A DNA stretch of 64,000 nt from Saxidomus purpurata (taxonomy: Eukaryota > Mollusca > Bivalvia > Venerida > Veneridae), in contig JAFMSR010000013.1 of NCBI GenBank assembly GCA_022818135.1, positions 22,466,207-22,530,206 of the forward strand, written 5' to 3'. The notes under the pieces are model-generated. The model saw only the letters and a program-made list of their open reading frames with translations, had not been told where the DNA came from and searched no databases. Both the position numbers and the translations under genes were made by a program. Below are positions 61,561 to 64,000 of this stretch, one piece after another; positions within the stretch are counted from its first letter, which is position 1; each line of letters opens with the position of its first letter.

Positions 61561-61692
61561 TTGTGGATAAGGACATCCCATACTCAGGATGAGATACGTC
61601 CAAAAAACTCGACAGAGCCTTGTTTTTGGGACGTATAGATCTCAACCCTCGGGTTGGATTTTCTTATCCACAACTCATGAACATGGTAGATT
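61543..61692. repeat. Second palindrome abutting the first
   Basis: GAGTTGTGGATAAG (61558) and CTTATCCACAACTC (61663) are perfect inverted 14-mers, with inner GGACATCC / GGATTTTC and GAGATACGTCC / GGACGTATAGATCTC pairs and a TTGTTTTT loop. The outer CTACCATG / CATGGTAG is shared with the first palindrome. Confidence 0.8.
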
Positions 61693-62035
61693 CACTTTGT
61701 CTTATTGTTTTGTAGCTGACAATGCTACTTAAAACTATATTATCAGTATCAATATTAAACAATGTTACTGTATTTTCTCATAGTTTCCACGTAAGTATTG
61801 CGTTAGTTTCTTCAGCGTTTTGATCACATGGCTATTTTTTGATCACATGACCTGTTTAACTGCCTACTGTCAACATCCATCTTCTGCAGATATTAAGGGC
61901 TGAATAGTCTTATAGATTTAGGAGGAACCTTAATGGAAAACTTCTTCATGACGACCGAAGAATAAGTTTATATATAGATTCTATCATTTTTAGAGGAAGG
62001 TAAAGTCACGTGTTGCCACCTTTTTTCTACAACCT
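61693..62035. other. Spacer between palindromes and minisatellites, nothing supportable
   Basis: No motif beyond AT-rich sequence. TTTGATCACATG occurs twice in close succession (61830-61860). Confidence 0.5.
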
Positions 62036-62125
62036 GTATTTGATTCATGCCCGTTTTAATATATATCTTGTACTGGATCATGTCCGTTTTGATATACGAT
62101 CCTGTATTGGATTCATGTCCGTTTC
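62036..62125. repeat. Short minisatellite, about 2.5 units of ~35 bp
   Basis: GATTCATG(C/T)CCGTTTT followed by (A/G)ATATA and TTGTACTG / CTGTATTG repeats at about 62041, 62076 and 62112. Confidence 0.65.
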
Positions 62126-62339
62126 TGTATGAAATGCAAAGGGAAACTTTTTTCAATTCTTGACATTAGGTAAGGTTGGTAACCTATGTAAATCCTCACC
62201 AAAAACCCAGCGAATTTTGCAAAACAGTATCCGACGAACAGTCAGAACTCCAAACACGATTATTTCAATTTTCCAAATACATCGCTGGTGCCGGAAGTGA
62301 CCATTTGGTTTGAAGGAAATAAGGAAATTGAGTTTACTA

Positions 62340-64000
62340 ATTACTTGCTAAGCAATCTATGGAAGGCCGGCGGTTCATGCTTATTGCTAAATGTTTTTAG
62401 CTTATTGCTTTTTGCAATTTTGGTATGCTACTTGGTAATTGCTTTTTGTGAATTGCTTTTTGCTAAGCAATCTATGGAAGGCCGGTGTATCATAATAATT
62501 GCTAACTGCTTTTTGCTAACTGCTTTTTGCATATTTTGGTATGCTCTTGGTATTGCTTTTGCTTTTTGCTAAATGCTTGTTGGCCGGTGTATCATAATAA
62601 TTGCTAACTGCTTTTTGTTAATTGCCTTTTGCAAAATAAATTTTGGTATGCTACTTGGTAATTGCTTTTTGTAAATTTGCTTTTTGCTAAATGCTTGTTG
62701 GCCGGTGTATCATAATAATTGCTAACTGCTTTTTGCTAACTGCTTTTACGCCGGTAGAGGTAATTGCTAATTGCTATTTGCAAAATGCTTTTTGCAAAAT
62801 GCTTTTTGAAAAATGTTTTTTTCTAATTGTTTTTTGCTAGTTGCTTCGCTATTTGCAAATTGCTTTTTGCTAAATTCTCATTGCCTTGGCTGATTGCTTT
62901 ATGCAAAATGCTTTTTGCTTATTGCTTTTTGCTAATTGTATTTTGCTGATTGCTTTTTGCATATTAGTTTTTTACCTAAAGAAAAGCATTTAATTTTAGC
63001 TTCTGGCATTCAGCAAAAAGCATTTAGCAAAGAGCAATTAGCATTTAGCAATCAACATTTAGCACAGGCGGTTACCAATTAACATGATCCACCTATGGAA
63101 AGCCGGTGGGTCATGCTTTTAGCTTAATGGTTTTTGCTAATTGCTTTTTGCTAAATGATTTTTGGCATGCTACTTGGTAGCGATTTTCTGCTAATTGCAT
63201 TTTGTTAAATGCTTATTGGCCGATCGATGGATCATGTAAATTGCTAACTGCTTTTTGCTTATTAGTTTTTACTTACTGTGTTTTGGCCGGTTATTGCTAA
63301 ATGCATTTTGCGAATTGCTTTTTGCGAATTGCTTTTTGTTAATTGCTTTTTGAAAATTACTTTATTGCTAATTGTTTTTACAAACTGCTTTTTGCTGATT
63401 CCTTTTTGCTAACTACGTTTGGCTAAATGCTTTTTGGTTAATACTTTTTGGTCTGTGGATCTTGTTAATTGCTTATTGTTTTTTGCTAAATGCTTTTTTA
63501 CCGATTATTGCCAACTGCTTTTTGCTATATGCTTCTTGACTGGTTGATCATGTTAATTGGTCACTGCTTTTTGCTAAATGTTGATTGCTGAATGCTAATT
63601 GCTATTTACCAAATGCATTTTGCACAATAAACATATGTTATTCTAATGTTTTTCTTTAGGTCAAATAGCAATAAGCAAAATACAATTAGCAAAAAGCATT
63701 TTGCATAAAAATCAGCTAAAGGCAATTAGCATTTAGCAAAAAGCAATTAGCAAAAAGCAATCAGCAAAAGCAGTTTGCAAAAAGCAATGTTGCAAGAAGC
63801 AAATAGCAATTAACAAAAAGCAACAAGCAAAAGGCAATCCGCAAAAAGCATTTTGGAAAAAGCAATCAGAAAAAGGCAATTAGCAATAACTGACAAAAGC
63901 ATATACTAAAAGCAGTTAGCAAAAGGCAGTTAGCAATTAACATGATCCACGAACCAAAAAACATTTAGCAAAAAGCAACTAGCAAAAGCATTTAGCAAAT
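62340..64000. repeat. Degenerate TTGCTAATTGCTTTTTGC minisatellite with orientation switches
   Basis: From about 62340 to 62980 the + strand carries dozens of TTGCTTTTTGCTAA-type units of 12-16 bp, with higher-order copies of GGCCGGTGTATCATAATAAT (near 62482, 62581 and 62700). At about 62993-63070 the units flip (AGCAAAAAGCATTTAGCAA), return at 63100-63610, then flip again from 63660 to the window end. The array runs off the window. Confidence 0.85.

Noticed and set aside
62288..62572. 94-codon open frame (+) as a membrane protein gene
   Set aside because: Most of it lies in the TTGCT minisatellite; the hydrophobic look comes from translating the repeat.

Overview
The window is eukaryotic: it is AT-rich, contains a multi-exon gene with spliceosomal introns, and is crowded with non-LTR retroelements, SINE-like pieces, foldback elements and minisatellites. 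Two full copies of a Pearl/Helentron-like element (about 170-bp core repeats plus a GTCC microsatellite) point to a bivalve mollusc. That taxon is inferred, not proven.

The host genes belong to one family, class C GPCRs of the GABA-B receptor type. Gene A (702-5761) is the 3' end of one receptor: four exons carrying TM4-TM7 and a short tail, with the rest upstream of the window. Gene B (26243-46590) is a complete receptor. I could chain 16 exons with consistent phases and AG acceptors into a predicted 750-residue protein: signal peptide, Venus-flytrap domain, seven TM helices and a tail of about 40 residues. A wrecked first exon of a third copy lies at about 54.33-54.51 kb with its 5' flank still recognisable. 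The locus is therefore a tandem array, all on the + strand. Both intact copies share a GC-AG intron after the TM4 exon, and the TM6/TM7 exon is far more similar between A and B than its neighbours, which suggests gene conversion.

The 20 kb between the receptor genes is mobile-element territory. A LINE relic with RT thumb and RNase H lies on + (8.28-9.77 kb). A second LINE relic on - (9.98-12.14 kb) is split by a Pearl-like element. Then come a tRNA-headed SINE (16.5-16.8 kb), two families of tandem core-repeat elements, and a 3.9-kb retroposon on - (20714-24640) bounded by a perfect 21-bp direct repeat. That retroposon encodes a zinc-knuckle protein fused to an SGNH esterase domain but no visible reverse transcriptase, and it carries a nested insertion with its own 29-bp direct repeat and a giant A/T tract.

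Introns of gene B hold more repeats: a second Pearl-like copy in intron 12, one arm of a dispersed inverted pair in intron 14, and a foldback element in intron 8. Downstream (46.6-64 kb) I see no intact host gene. This part holds foldback elements, a TTAA-bounded MITE pair, a SINE, the relic receptor exon, a LINE C-terminal fragment, nested palindromes at 61.0-61.7 kb, and a degenerate minisatellite that flips orientation several times up to the window end.

All gene models come from reading codons, splice sites and homology by eye. No alignment or search was run.
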